DNA of 64,000 bases, from positions 25,120,787 to 25,184,786 of the forward strand of contig OZ038457.1 of assembly GCA_964036195.1 (NCBI GenBank), given 5' to 3'. Position numbers and translations under genes: made by a program. Shown piece after piece: positions 12,957 to 24,134 of the stretch. Below the pieces are notes generated by a model. The model had not been told where the DNA came from, searched no databases, and saw nothing but the letters and a program-made list of their open reading frames with translations. The stretch comes from Sphaerolaimus hirsutus. Lineage: Eukaryota; Nematoda; Chromadorea; Monhysterida; Sphaerolaimidae. How positions within the stretch are numbered: position 1 is the first letter of the stretch; every line of letters begins with the position of its first letter.

Positions 12957-13200
12957 GTCCTGGTTCTACTTTTAGACCATGTAAAATGTCAAGTGTCATG
13001 CACACTGTCAAAAGTCATGTAAAATGCCCTGGAAACCATCAATTTTTTTACCGATTGTTTGACATTTTCCAGAGTATTTTACATGACTTTTCACACTTTG
13101 CATGACATTTGACATTTTCCAGGGCATTTTACATGACACTTGACACTATGCATTGCCTTTGACATTTTATTGGGTATTTTACAGGGTCTGTGATGGGAGG
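12957..13200. mobile_element. H-family palindromic element, diverged
   Basis: GTAAAATGTC, GTCATG, AAAAGTCATGTAAAATGCCC and their complements are arranged as a hairpin. The right end carries TTTTACAGGGTCTG as in other copies, while the outermost bases are degraded. Confidence 0.5.
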
Positions 13201-13522
13201 CGTCCCTGATCGCCGCGCACTGCATGTGCATTCGCGCTGACAAATTACCACGCGCCAGGTGGACGATCCAAAATATTGGGCTCATTTTCGTTGAATTTCG
13301 GACGAAATCCGATTTTGTCGAGCGAAATTAAGACGCGCTCGCTTTTCGCCGGTCCCTGGAGCATTTCCGAGAAGAGCAAAAACGACCACGAGATGTGTGG
13401 CATTTGCATGAGAAAGTGCACAGGTTTTTGAGTCACGCTGAGAAGAGTCAATCATTTGAACTCGGACTCAAATCAGCCATCGGCGCTGGTGGCAATGTGG
13501 CATTTCTGCCATAGTGATGCAC

Positions 13523-13702
13523 CTGGTGCCAGTCCCGAGCCCTGTAAAGTGTAAACGCTAGTGTCAAGTGGCATACAAATTTGTCAATTGTCATCCAAAG
13601 TGTCAGACAAAGTAACAATTGTCATGCAAATTTCAGAAATAAAATTTTTTTATTGACATTTGACACAACTTAACACTTTTCAGGGCTCCGGACTGCCCCC
13701 TG
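13523..13702. mobile_element. H-family palindromic element
   Basis: The left end CTGGTGCCAGTCCCGAGCCC faces a right end containing CAGGGCTCCGGACTGCCCC. The interior has GTCAATTGTCATC and TTGACATTTGACAC words. A further partial end of the same family (TGGTGCCAGTCCCAGACTC) starts immediately to the right. Confidence 0.6.
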
Positions 13703-13992
13703 GTGCCAGTCCCAGACTCGGTAAAGTGTAAATGCTCTGTAAAATGTAAAATGTCGTGCAAAGTGTCAAAAGTGATGTGTTTTGGTGCCCTTCGGCACAT
13801 TTTCATCGTTGTCCGCCATGTTTGGTTACTGTTTCAACGATTTTACGCGTTTTGGCACACAGCCAGCTATGTCTTTTCTTGGAGGTATACCTTCATTTGA
13901 AGGTATGCATTTTTTGTCACGTTTGAAGAACCAAAAGTGCCTCCAATTAGAGGGTACCTATCCGAGTTATGCCTACAATTGGAAGTAATACG
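13703..13992. mobile_element. Partial H-family end fused to a partial TA-type MITE (P4 family)
   Basis: After about 75 bp of H-family sequence, the segment from about 13780 matches the interior of the complete P4 copy at 46656-47099 (shared words GCCATGTTTGG/GCCATGTTTAG and TTTTGGCAC). It ends with the P4-type right terminus GGAAGTAATACGG followed by TA. The left P4 end is missing. Confidence 0.5.
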
Positions 13993-14230
13993 GTATTAAA
14001 ATGAAAACAAATGTATTTATATTATACTTGCTGAACTAATTTGTTTATTTACTAAGCGCCGTCCATATCAATGAGAACGGGTGCAGAAACTAAAGACTGG
14101 TCAGACTGCAATCATAGAGAAAAAGTCACGAAATGTTATCACGGGCCGAGACCCGCCGCATTTCACTTCGGAGCTGCTTCCGTGAACTTTTCGAATGGCA
14201 AACAATCAGTGATGCGCACTGTGCACTTGC

Positions 14231-14853
14231 GGCTAGCATTTAAAAAATATCTGGGAGATTTATATTTGAAAAACTTCAGAAAATCTCAGAAAATATCAGA
14301 TTTACTGAGATTTATATTTTTTCACCATTTTCTAGAGAGATTTAATTATTTATGTTTTCTTTTTCAGAGTTTTTCTGAGATTTTTAAAATATCAGAAAGT
14401 CACTCAAAATTAATATATTCATATTTATTTATATTTTTTCAGGTTTTTTGAGAGATATTTTTTTTCTTGAGAGATTTTCTGAGATAAAATTTAATTGTAT
14501 TTTCTAAAAATTGATGATTTTTTCAATGCTAATCGCGGCTAGCATTGAAAAATGGGTGTTTTTGAGAAAATATAATTGAATGTAATCTCAAAAAATTGCC
14601 AGGAAGAAAATATTATTAAATCTCTCTGGAGAAATCTGGGGAAAATATAAATAAATATACATCTAATATTTTTTTCATTTCTGGTATTTTTAAAAATTTA
14701 TGACAAATCTTTCAAAAATAAAATATTTATAATAAAATCGCACCGGACAATTCTGTCAAAAAATATGAACAGGTAAAAAATAGTATATTCTTTATCTTCT
14801 GATATTTAAAAAATCTACCTAGAATTCCCAGAGATTTTTTATTTCTAATCGCG
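14231..14853. repeat. AT-rich palindromic element
   Basis: The ends GCGGCTAGCATTTAAAAAAT and (reverse complement) GCCGCGATTAGAAATAAAAA are related. The centre (about 14520-14560) carries the same terminus twice, head to head (CAATGCTAATCGCGGCTAGC). The interior is rich in AGATTTTT and CTCTGAGAT. This looks like two inverted copies of one short element, with no coding potential. Confidence 0.45.
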
Positions 14854-15144
14854 GCATTTCTCGCGCTTGCGCCCACTGTAGTGATTAGAAAAAAATTACT
14901 GTTAAGCATAAATGCTGTTATTTCATGCAGTTATCTCCGCGTTATTAAAATATCTCGTCCCATAGAAATTGGCACAAGTTTGTCAAAAAAGTGCTTTTTT
15001 GCATATGTCATCCAAGGAGCTATGTCTTTTAGACGCACCTTTTCCAACTAAAATAAGCCACAAAATGATAAAATGAACGAGTGTCATATGCATCCGAAAT
15101 GCGGCCCGAAAATGGGGCCCCCAAATCAAAGTGAGTCACGTGTA

Positions 15145-15320
15145 ACGATGGCAAACAAATATTCGAAAATTCCAAAACGTTTTCGAATTTTTTTCGAATC
15201 TCGAATTTTAATTTCACTGCTAAAAAAGCACTTAAAAATCGAAAATTCGAAAAGTATTCCAAAAAATTCGTAAACTATCATATAAAAAATAAAACTTCGA
15301 AAAGTCATTTTAGAAGAAAA
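15145..15320. repeat. TTCGAAAATT-iterating low-complexity repeat after TAACGATGGCAAA
   Basis: The word TAACGATGGCAAA precedes runs of TTCGAAAATT and CGAATTTT. The same flank word plus the same low-complexity interior recurs at 26968-27190 and, inverted, at 35825-36003, so this is one dispersed family with a defined end rather than chance low complexity. Confidence 0.5.
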
Positions 15321-15674
15321 ACATTAAAATTTTGCCACCTTTAGGCACGCGGCATCGTCCGCTGCTGAACCTGCGTCGTTTTGCAATCGCACCAGCGGCA
15401 CCTGTCTTAGCACCTGGCCGAAAAAAATTGCGGGCTGGTGACAAACTTTTTTGTCAATTGCCGCGCGCGCTGGCGCCTCTCCAGCGTTCAGCCTTAGTTA
15501 GCCATTCAGCCTCAGAAATATTCGTAATTTTAACTGCGCCATTGCTATTTAGAGGTAGCTAAATTGAGGCATTTTAATTCCAAAACTCTGCCAATGAAAG
15601 AAGTCAAGCAATTCACTACGTCGTCCATATATTTACCTGCGCTTGCAGATGTACAGTGGGCATTTGGCTTCATA
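15321..15674. other. No gene recognised
   Basis: Short mixed-composition segment; a 76-residue plus-strand frame at 15332-15562 has no recognisable domain. Confidence 0.35.
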
Positions 15675-16100
15675 CCGTATTTCCCCGAAATGCCCCCGTG
15701 GGTGATTGTTTCAGAGTGAGAATTTTGAGGGGGGGGGGGTTAAACGAGGGGAGGGGGCTTATTATTTCGCCAGAAATTTTTTGAAATCCCGGTAGAAATT
15801 TGTCGTTTGTAACGTACGCAGACGTCGAAAAATACACCAATAAACACCATGTAATAGAGTCTACACTTACATAAGTATGTAGATGGTATAAAAAAAAGTT
15901 CTAACGTGGTTTTTTTTAACGTCTGTTCTGCATTGCCCGGATCACAAACCGCAGCTTTAGTCATGTAGGTTCCCTTTACACACAATTAGGGGGGGTATTT
16001 CGAGGGGGTGGGTAATTATTTTATAGTGTCCATTTTGAGGGGGGGGGGGTATTTCGAGACGGAGGGTATTTCGAGGGTTTTTTTTCTCGAGGAAATACGG
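15675..16100. mobile_element. TA-flanked MITE, CCGTATTTCCYCGAAAT family (P3)
   Basis: The left end CCGTATTTCCCCGAAATGCC mirrors the right end (reverse complement CCGTATTTCCTCGAGAAAAA). TA flanks both sides. The 426-bp interior iterates GGTATTTCGAGGGG-type words derived from the terminal repeat and has the shared core ACGTACGCAGACGTCGAAAA, also present in the copies at 25926 and 41822. Non-coding. Confidence 0.7.
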
Positions 16101-16394
16101 TATTTAAAAAAGAGCGCTCTATAAGCATTGAAAGGAGCGTCTCGCAATGCGGCCGCCGCGCCGGTTCCAAAACACTCTCGCTTTGGGAGCCATAACAAAA
16201 AGTGCCGATGCGCTCTGAATCATTTTATCGTCAGCGCTAGCATCCGTCGCCGCGTTTCCACGCCCGCTTTCAACGTTCACGTTTTTATTTTCATCGTGTG
16301 ACCTAAATATTTCATGCACGTTAGCAGCGTCAGATTAGATAGGTATTTACTTATTTGGTGAATTAGTTGGCGAGTTGCCAAGAGCCCTCATGAA

Positions 16395-16611
16395 GGTGGG
16401 CAGTCCCGAGCCCTGTAAATAAGTGTAAAGTAAAGTGTCCAATGTCATGTAAAGTGTTAACCAACACAAAAAGAAAATAATTATTACTGGAGTTTTCATA
16501 ACAATTGACACTTTACTTTACATTTGTTTTGACAATTGACATTTTGCATGACATTTTACATGACATTTGACACTTTACTATACATTTTCATGGCTTGTAA
16601 CTCCCACCAGG
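16395..16611. mobile_element. H-family palindromic element
   Basis: The ends GGTGGGCAGTCCCGAGCCC and (reverse complement) CCTGGTGGGAGTTACAAGCC form an inverted repeat. The interior has GTCCAATGTCATGTAAAGTG and GACACTTTAC words arranged as a hairpin. Confidence 0.55.
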
Positions 16612-18194
16612 ATGTTATCACACGACGCGATTTCATTTTCACCCGTTCTAGCGTCTCGATCGACCCACTGATAACCAGCCAATCCCGCTCGCAGGTGGAC
16701 ACGTGTTTGCATTGATCGGGTGGAAAGCGAGTGGCTGCCATGTCGTCTTCACCTGCGCGGCGCGACTGCATCACCGGCGGCGGCGGCGGCGAGTCGACGG
16801 CCACACAGTGAGTGCCGCCGCGTCATGACGCGACTGCGTGCATTGCATGCGCCGCCTCGTTTGCGCGCGTGTGCGCGTCTTTGTTGCGCCGCCGCGCTCG
16901 TTCCACAATGATAATGACAGCCAGCTAATCCAGGCCATCATAGGCTCCTTGATTGCCTGCTTACGCGCGCACGCACATAGAACTGGCGGCGGCGTAATCA
17001 GTGACACGAGATGAGATGAAGAACGCCGCGCCGCGCGTTAAGGTGATTTGAAGCGTGCAACACGGCAGCTGCGGCCGATCATTTTTCACCCATAATGACC
17101 GCATTGTGTCGTTGTGATACACGCGCAAGCCGGATCGACCCTATCAAACCGCCTCGCGTTATGATCGTTTTATGTCGCACCTGGGGCGGCAATGCATCCT
17201 CTTACGCGCGGCCGAACGACTGACTATCGGCTGCAATTAGTGCCGCGCAGCACGTGCAGTCGATGGGCTGCGTCGCGTACACGCCACACACACACACGCT
17301 CGCGTGCACGTTTTGTTGTCGCGCTGATAACCGACTGCGCGCGGATTACGCGGCCGGCTGGCTGAAGAGGCTCCGCTGCGCTGCCGGCACTTTCCACTCT
17401 GCGCACGCAATTCACTCGTGGTGCAACGCGCCCATTCAGTTCGACTTTCGCCCGCCTGGTCACGCTCAGCCGCCAGCCCCCTATCAACGGCTCAGCGGCC
17501 AGCGGACAAGCGCGATTTTTTGGCCCAGCGTCGAAAGTGCAAGTGCGTTGCGTCGCCGCGCCGCCGCCAGTGCTCGTCTCCGGCCGGCGCGGCGCGTGCA
17601 GTCGATCAGTCGGTGATTGCGCGCCGGCGGCGATTATCAGTTATCACCGGCTGCGGCGCGCGCGCGCCGCTGAAGTGCGTCGCGTCAATGTGCAGTAGTT
17701 GCGTTCGCCAAAAAATTTCACTTTCTCTTTCGTCGCTGACCGGAAACTTGGAGTGGCCGCCCCCCCACACACTCGTTGCTCATGATTTTAGAGGGTGCTC
17801 GCGATTTCGCGTCACTTCGATTTGCGATCGACCGCTAGATACTTTCTGCCGTCAGTTCCTCTAAGTTAGCGTGTTAGGTGGTCTTTGATCTGTTTTTTAG
17901 CATACCACACAACGTCCCACATCCACACTTTTTACCTGGCTCGCATTAGCCGTAATTGATTAGCCACCGTGTAATGATAAGGCGTGTAAGCGAGAACGTC
18001 GGCTCGCATTGATAAAGGTCGCGCGGCTGCGGCGGCGATCTGCCGCCGCCGCCGCCGCTCGCGCATGAAGGCGCCCTTTCTGCCGCTTTATTGCCGACGA
18101 CAGAAATAAGTGACAAGGCGACGCAACAATAGCTTGGCAGCGCGTGCGACGTCGCCTCATTGTTCATCCATTGTTCCATTTCCACGATATGCAG
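16612..18194. other. CpG-rich island upstream of the zinc-finger exons
   Basis: Strongly GC-rich DNA with no exon I can support. ACAATGATAATGAC near 16905 and CATTGTG near 17100 are SOX-like words. It lies immediately upstream of the first recognised exon of the zinc-finger gene, so it is probably an intron or promoter-proximal region of that gene. Confidence 0.4.
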
Positions 18195-18299
18195 ATTGAG
18201 CTGGCGCGTCGATTGTGACGAACGACAGCCGAGACAGCCGCAGCGGCAGACGGGCGAGTACCTGTGCATCGAGTGCGACCGGCGATTCGCCACCGAAAA
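18195..18299 (+). CDS. MECOM: MECOM-like gene, first recognised exon (half a zinc finger)
   Basis: Encodes ..[17 protein letters not shown], the cysteine half of a C2H2 finger, and stops in a GTGAGT donor. The acceptor at 18193-18194 (pyrimidine-rich tract then GATATGCAG) is the best one. Several in-phase CAG acceptors downstream (up to 18249) are alternatives, so the start is uncertain by up to about 55 bases. Confidence 0.65.
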
Positions 18300-21200
18300 G
18301 TGAGTGCCCCGTTGTCGCTTTCGCCGCGCCTGGCGCCCCGCCCGCCTGGCACCATTCAGCATTATTCGGCTACCTAATCAATAGCAGCCCCGCTGGGCAA
18401 CTCTCGCTCTCGTCCACTATCAATCAGCCATCCAATCAGTGGTGTCACCTGTCGCAGGGCTCTATCCGAACACGTCGCCACGGGCAAGCACGTGCAGTCG
18501 GACAACCAGCGGCAGCAGCAGCTAGTGTTGGGCAGCGAGATGTCCGCGGAGGTTCATTCGACCACGCCCGGCTCGCCGCCGCACCACGCCGCCAAGGCGG
18601 ATAAGTGAGTTTTTGGTTGAATTTGGGCCGGTGGGTAGATTTGGGTTTATAGATTGTGGGTTGTGATCTGAATTGTGTCTTTAATTGCAGGTTGGATTCT
18701 AAATTGTGTCGTAACAGACTTTTGAAGCTCGGGGGGGGAAGTTGTTCGGTTTTCGTGTTGTTGATTTGCACGGATTGATTTTTGTAGAGTTTCAAAGTAA
18801 ACAGATGCGCTTTTCGAGATCGTTTTTCGAAAATTTTACTGTCGAAAGAACTTTCTTTAAAAAGCATATTTCAAAAAATCAGGCAACAACTGTTTGCAAC
18901 TTGAAAATTTCAAAAGCTATTAAAAATACCAAAAGTCATAAACCCTTTACCTGAAATTCGCAACACGAAAAAAATATAATTTTTTTCGTTGTCTTTCACC
19001 CCTCATCACCATCACACAGGGCTCAGCAGCAACAGCTGAGCGATCACAACATGCACAACTCGCTGGGCTACAACACGCTTCTCTCCGTGCCGCAGCAGTA
19101 CCTCAGCTATCTACAAGTGAGTGGCCCTTTGCGTTGGACCCCCCCCATCGTTTGAAATCGACAATGTTGTCGACAATGTCGACAAGGAATACATAGTGTT
19201 TACACTCCCATGGGGCGATCCCGGTGAAATGTAATAGTCGAGTGTCAAATGTCATGCAAAATGTCTATTAAAATGAAACGAAAATATTTTATTACTGATC
19301 TTTTGCTATTTTGCATGACAATTGACAAATTTTGTATGACATTTGACAGTCGACTTATTTACAACGTGCGGGACTGGCGCCCATATTCACATTCCACATG
19401 CCCACCCCTCAAAATCAAACCACCCTCAGAACCTGGCGCAATCTCAAGCGGCGCTGCAGCAACAGCAAACGAACATGAACTCGATGGTCTCGGCGGCCAT
19501 GTGGGCGCCTTTGATGCGCCAGTGGCAGCAGCAACAGCAGTCGGGCGGCAGGGCGGCGCAGGACTGGTCGCCCTGGTCCACCAACAGCTCCAACAAGCAC
19601 ACCGCCACCGACAGCACCGCGCGCTCGCCCAACACTAAAGAGGTCAGTGTTTCAGGCTGGTTGTCTGCTTGGGGTTTGGGGAGGCTGTGTTTTAGTTGGC
19701 AGTGGTTTTAGTTGGTGTGACGGGCGGTTACTTTTGAAAGGTCGATAAATCCAAAAAGTCGATTGGAGAGTCGACTGTGTTTTGATTCTGGCACTTTGCG
19801 ATCGTCTGCCAGTGATGCATGTCCAATGAGTTTACTCGCTAACTATTGTGAAGTTCCACATATTGATAATAAAGTGTAAAAAATTTCCGCCTCTGCTTTC
19901 AAAATTTGTGTCAAAATTTGTTACAAACTGTCAAAATGTTACACTTTGAAATGAGGGAAAGTGACATAAAAAATTGAAGTGGCGAAGAACTATTTTGGAC
20001 TTATCGACTCAATTAAAATAGAATGTCGCGCGATGCCTTCTTAATGACGTTATCGACACAGGCGTCATCGTCGGGCCGTCGCGAGGGCGACTCCTCGCTG
20101 AACTTGTCGTCGGACCTGTCCGACCACTCGGTGGCCATGTTGACTGGGGCGGCGGCGGCGCGCAGCAGCGCCTCGCCCGTGCCCAGCAGCTCGCCGGCCG
20201 ACTCTGGCTGCTGCCACGACAGCGACACGGGCGCCGCCGCCGGCCCCGGCGCGCTCGACTTGCGCACCGACGCCAAAAAGTCCACCGATGGCCGGCGGCC
20301 GCAGCACAGACAGCACACGCAGCGGCAGGATTTCGTTGGTTCGACTGCGAAGAACTACTCGCAGTCGGCCGGCGCGACCGCCGCCCGCCTGGGCAACATG
20401 CAGGGAGCCTACGGGCCCGCCGCTATTAATGCGGCCGCGCTGCTGCACCTGCAGCAAGTCTATAATCCGTCAATCTTTGGTTAGTTGGCAATTTTTATAG
20501 GATGTATACATGCGGACATCCCACTTAGTATGGAAACTTACCATAACCGGTCTGAATAATGAACAAAATATTTTACATAATGTTTTCATCATGACATTTC
20601 GCTTTTACCATGGAGTAATTAATGACTAAATTTATCACAAGATAAATAATAATTTTTAATATATTGATAAATATATATTAATTATGTATATTAATATATA
20701 TTTATCAATATATTTAAAGTAAATTGATTAATATTAATTAATTATAAATTAATTTATAAATTAATTTTAAATTTTTTATGTTATTGATATAACAAGAAAA
20801 CCAAAATTACCCATTTTCTGTCGCAGGGCAAAGCGGTCTATTAACAACAACCAGTCGCGCCAGCCAGCCTATGAGCGGCGGCACGTTGTTGACCAAGGCG
20901 CCCATGAGCAAGCCGCAAGCGGCCAGCGGCAAGCCGTCGCACTGCAGCAGCGCAGCGACTGCAGCCGCCGCACCCAGCGCCGCCGCCAACGGCACCAGTT
21001 CGCCCAGCGTTCACGGCGCCGGCGGCAAGTTGAAGGACCGCTACACGTGCAAATTTTGCGGCAAAGTTTTTCCACGCTCGGCCAACTTGACCAGACATTT
21101 GAGGACGCATACCGGTGGGTTTCCGCGATTTTCTGTATTTAACAAGTGGAAAATTTCGGAAAAGATCTCGATTACTGATTAACTGTTGTGTAAAATGTCA

Positions 21201-23703
21201 TAAGGTGACTGGGGATGACCGGAGCTTTTGCGCCGTTCAAAAAAATTTGAACAGTTTCTTGGTTAGGTTTAGTTATTTCCTTTTAACCATTTACCGGGAC
21301 GTTTTAGTTATTTGTCTGATTGTCGCTTGACGGTGTGCTGTATCGTCGTTTATCTCGTCACATGGAAATCTACCGTAAAATCTGATATGCATTGCAATAC
21401 AATCGCTGTTTGCCACCGCGAGCTTTCAGCTTCAATTCAACCATCCCCGAACCCTGAGAAAATAGGACGAAACGCCAAAATAATATTCACCACCCGTAAA
21501 GTGTCATGTAAAATGTCATATAAATTTGTCAAATGCGAAGCAAAATGTCAAAAGCTCGGTCAAAATATTTTCAAACTTTTATCGACATTTCCCACGACAC
21601 TTGACAGTCGACAAATCCACAACCCCCCCAACCCAACCCCTTGACCCCCTCAGGCGAGCAGCCGTACAAGTGCCAGTACTGCGAGCGGTCGTTCTCGATC
21701 TCGTCGAACCTGCAGCGGCACGTGCGCAACATCCACAACAAGGAGCGCCCGTTTCGCTGCAGTCTGTGCGACCGGTGCTTCGGCCAGCAGACAAACTTGG
21801 ACAGGCACTTGAAGAAGCACGAGCTAGACGCCAATGGACACCAGTTGCCCATGTCGCCCGCTGATGATCGTCGGTTTTGGGTGGTGGATTTTGTGATGTG
21901 TTGGCATTGTGTTGGAAGGGTGCCAGGGGTTGGGAGGATGTGTCGTATTGAATGTCGATATCGATTTTTTTTTCATATCGAATATCGATAATCGGAAAGT
22001 TTGAAAAAATATCGAATATCGATATCAAATATCGACCATTTTTTCATATTGAATATTGAATATCGAGGGTCCATATGGTATCGATATCCAAAAGTCATCG
22101 TCCCAACTATAGTGGTGCCTTTTGGAATTGCCCAGTTATGGTCGTAAAGTGCCAAATGTCATGCAAAGTATAAAAGTCATGTAAATGCCCTGGAAAATGT
22201 CAAATGTCATGCAAAGTGTCAAGATCAAAAATGACAAACACACTTCGCCATTTCCCATGGATTTTTTACATGATTTTAGAGACTTTGCATGACATTTGGC
22301 ATTTTCGAGAGCATTTCCCAGGGTCTTGTAAGTGCCCCTGTGCACTTTCATTCTTCCATTCACAAACCCACTAAATAATCACTCCAACTGCAGGCGACGC
22401 GTCACCGGACACCTCCGCTGGCATGAAGCCAGATTCATCTGTGAGCCCCCACGGGCAGCTGGAGGCGAGACTGCCTGGCGGCGTGCCAAATGTGGGCCTG
22501 TTTTCGTCGCAGCTCAATGTTGCTGGTGGGTTTTTTTAGGGATGTGTTTTTTTTGTCGATTTTTTGAATGAATTTTTGTGTTATAACTAATCGATGAATG
22601 TGATTTTATTTATTTATTTTTCATTTTTCATCTGATTTACTCGATTTCTTGCGTGTAGTTCATCAAAGGCGGAAATAGTTACGATATTTTCGACAAACTT
22701 CTTTTATTTACATCGTTGCCATTTTATCAGCTCAAAAATGTTTAAAAATCGCCCGTATTTCTCCTCGTAATTTGGTGAAGGTGGTAATGAACATTGTCGA
22801 CACACGTCGATGGCAAACATTATACTCCAGCGACTTTACAAGCGTGTTTCATGCCGGAAGCGTGCCAACTACCGTAAATCCTCGAATAAGTCCCCGGGGG
22901 AGTTATTTTTTCGTCAGAATTTTTTGAGGGGGGACTTATTCGAGGGGGGGGGGGAGTTATTCGAGGGGAGGAGTTATTATTTCGTCAGCATATTGAGCAA
23001 AATGCATGATCAGTAAACTGTATGAATGGGGTTAAATTCATGCATAAATCCATATTTATTGCAATTGAATCAATGCTAGTGAACATCAGCTGCAAAAGAA
23101 CACATTATTTTTAATGTACACATACATTTACAACATGTTTATACATGTACGTCTTTCCACGCATAAAGTGGGGGGGAGTTAATCGAGGGGGGGAGTTATT
23201 TTTTCCTCAGTCAGCTAACAGGGGGGAGTTAATCGAGGGGGGGAGTTATTCGAGGGGGAGGACTTATTCGAGGATTTACGGTAAATATAACGCGCGTGAT
23301 TTTCATAAAAATTTAAAAAAATTAATGCTGTTGTAAATCACGTATTATATATATAGTTCATTCGGGTTTCGATCGAGTCATCATTCACAACAATGAATTT
23401 TTCAACCTTTTTAATATAATCGCATGCTTTAATTATCATTGGCACGCTTCCAACATGAGACATAAATCAGTGTAAGTGACGAGTATAGATCCCCCATAAA
23501 CAACATCTAAACCATCCCCACCCATATCAGGCATGAAAGAGTCTGGGCGCTACGCGGCTGCCGCAGCTGCGGCGGGGTTCCTGCCGCCGGCGGCCGGCGG
23601 CTTGCTAACGGCGCAAAAGTTCGCCGCGCAGTTCGAAGCGGCCGTGGCAAAAGCGCGCGCCGCCAACAACTTCCACCAGACTGTCAAGCGGGAAGTTCAG
23701 TAG
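18195..23703 (+). CDS. MECOM: EVI1/PRDM16/Hamlet-type C2H2 zinc-finger transcription factor (3' part of gene, nine exons)
   Basis: The exons are 18195-18299, 18458-18604, 19020-19116, 19430-19642, 20062-20479, 20827-21114, 21654-21869, 22394-22525 and 23531-23703. All junctions are GT..AG and every phase is consistent, giving about 596 residues. The decisive evidence is the three-finger block ([54 protein letters not shown] with TGEQPY and NKERPF linkers). This is nearly identical to the C-terminal DNA-binding domain of vertebrate MECOM and PRDM16, fly Hamlet and worm EGL-43. Members of this family are nuclear regulators of cell fate. An additional split finger lies at the N-terminal end, an ALDLR motif sits where relatives carry a CtBP-binding PLDLS, and the C-terminus is an alanine-rich tail. 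No PR domain or start codon was found; the 5' exons are missing, unrecognised or absent. Only the first exon start is uncertain. Confidence 0.88.
18458..18604 (+). CDS. MECOM: MECOM-like gene, exon completing the split finger
   Basis: Joined to the previous exon it gives [21 protein letters not shown], a C2H2 finger with C-x2-C-x12-H-x5-H spacing. It is followed by a Gln/Ser/Pro/His-rich linker. The H-x5-H spacing is wider than the usual H-x3-H or H-x4-H. The donor is GTGAGT. Confidence 0.75.
   Translation, partial: GSIRTRRHGQARAVGQPAAAAASVGQRDVRGGSFDHARLAAAPRRQGG
19020..19116 (+). CDS. MECOM: MECOM-like gene, Gln/Tyr/Leu-rich linker exon
   Basis: Encodes [20 protein letters not shown] and continues to YLSYLQ, a low-complexity linker of the kind found between the finger clusters of this family. 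The acceptor follows a pyrimidine tract and the donor is GTGAGT. Confidence 0.7.
19430..19642 (+). CDS. MECOM: MECOM-like gene, Gln-rich linker exon
   Basis: A 71-codon exon in phase 0 at both ends, encoding a Gln/Asn/Ser-rich linker with Trp pairs ([15 protein letters not shown]). The preceding intron contains an H-family palindromic element at 19211-19382. Confidence 0.7.
20062..20479 (+). CDS. MECOM: MECOM-like gene, Ser-rich exon with CtBP-like motif
   Basis: Begins [20 protein letters not shown] and carries [12 protein letters not shown] near 20250-20280. Relatives recruit the CtBP corepressor through PLDLS-type motifs in this linker. ALDLR is a plausible but non-canonical version (inference). 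The exon ends ..YNPSIF plus one base before a GTTAGT donor. Confidence 0.75.
20655..20765. repeat. AT-only palindromic tract in a MECOM-like intron
   Basis: TTGATAAATATATATTAATT and its near-complement face each other around 20685, followed by further TTAATTAAT repeats. It can form a cruciform or hairpin. No function is assigned. Confidence 0.45.
20827..21114 (+). CDS. MECOM: MECOM-like gene, exon with first finger of the C-terminal triple
   Basis: A Ser/Ala-rich linker followed by [20 protein letters not shown] and TRHLRTHT. The intron falls inside the TGEQPY linker. The finger is C-x2-C-x12-H-x3-H and matches the eighth finger of vertebrate MECOM almost residue for residue. Confidence 0.9.
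21493..21610. mobile_element. H-family fragment in intron
   Basis: GTAAAGTGTCATGTAAAATG at the left and CGACACTTGACAG at the right are H-family interior words. The outer ends are missing. It sits just upstream of the acceptor of the next exon. Confidence 0.45.
21654..21869 (+). CDS. MECOM: MECOM-like gene, exon with second and third fingers of the C-terminal triple
   Basis: Encodes [20 protein letters not shown] then [20 protein letters not shown] and [14 protein letters not shown]. The donor at 21870 (GTCGGT) is weak but is the only nearby one whose phase fits the next exon; the frame otherwise runs on into intron. Confidence 0.85.
21945..22085. repeat. ATATCGATATCGA simple repeat in intron
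   Basis: A degenerate run of ATATCGA and AATATCGAT words, self-complementary along its length, between the third-finger exon and the next one. Confidence 0.6.
22113..22340. mobile_element. H-family palindromic element in MECOM-like intron
   Basis: The left end GGTGCCTTTTGGAATTGCCC is diverged. The interior has GCCAAATGTCATGCAAAGTA, GTCAAATGTCATGCAAAGTG and their complements. The right end is GGGTCTTGTAAGTGCCCCTG. It lies wholly inside the intron, 53 bp before the next exon. Confidence 0.55.
22394..22525 (+). CDS. MECOM: MECOM-like gene, penultimate exon
   Basis: Encodes [20 protein letters not shown] and continues to [12 protein letters not shown], a Ser/Pro-rich tail. Both junction phases fit. 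The following intron (22526-23530) contains a P1 MITE. Confidence 0.7.
22872..23281. mobile_element. TA-flanked MITE, P1 family, in MECOM-like intron
   Basis: The ends CCGTAAATCCTCGAATAAGT face each other on opposite strands with TA on both outer sides (22870-22871 and 23282-23283). The interior iterates GGGGGAGTTATTCGAGGGG. It is 410 bp long and non-coding. Confidence 0.75.
23531..23703 (+). CDS. MECOM: MECOM-like gene, last coding exon
   Basis: Encodes [20 protein letters not shown], then [20 protein letters not shown] and HQTVKREVQ before TAG at 23701. The alanine-rich tail replaces the acidic tail (SYFSEIRNFI region) of vertebrate MECOM as I remember it. Confidence 0.75.
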
Positions 23704-24134
23704 CGGCGGCAGGTAGTTTTGTGTGCCGCAATCGCCCATAGAGTGAAATTGAATGGATTTCAATTTTGGCAATGTGATGTGTTGTGCATGGAATTGTCAT
23801 TTACTTGTTTTCCTAGCGTTGACATATTTTTTATCGTTGGACAAAGACCTATTTTTAAGTTAACTTAAAAGACTTCTTAACCTGGTTAAGTAAGATGGGT
23901 TTCTGCGGTTGTATTTTATCAGATAATTTTCCGCGTTTGTATACAGATTATTTCCACATGCAATTTAATTATGTGCCGCCTGTTAACGACTACAAGCCTC
24001 GAGAGTGTATGAAGCATGTGAAAACAATATGTAAAGCATAGGTCAGAATGTTCTGTAGCTACCTGCAAAACATCGTAAAAAGTTTGGATATCCTGGCAAG
24101 TCATATACTTAATGTAAATAGGCACTGAACCAAT
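23704..24134. other. Probable 3' untranslated region, first part
   Basis: Follows the stop codon directly. AT-rich, with no open frame of note on the plus strand. Confidence 0.4.
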
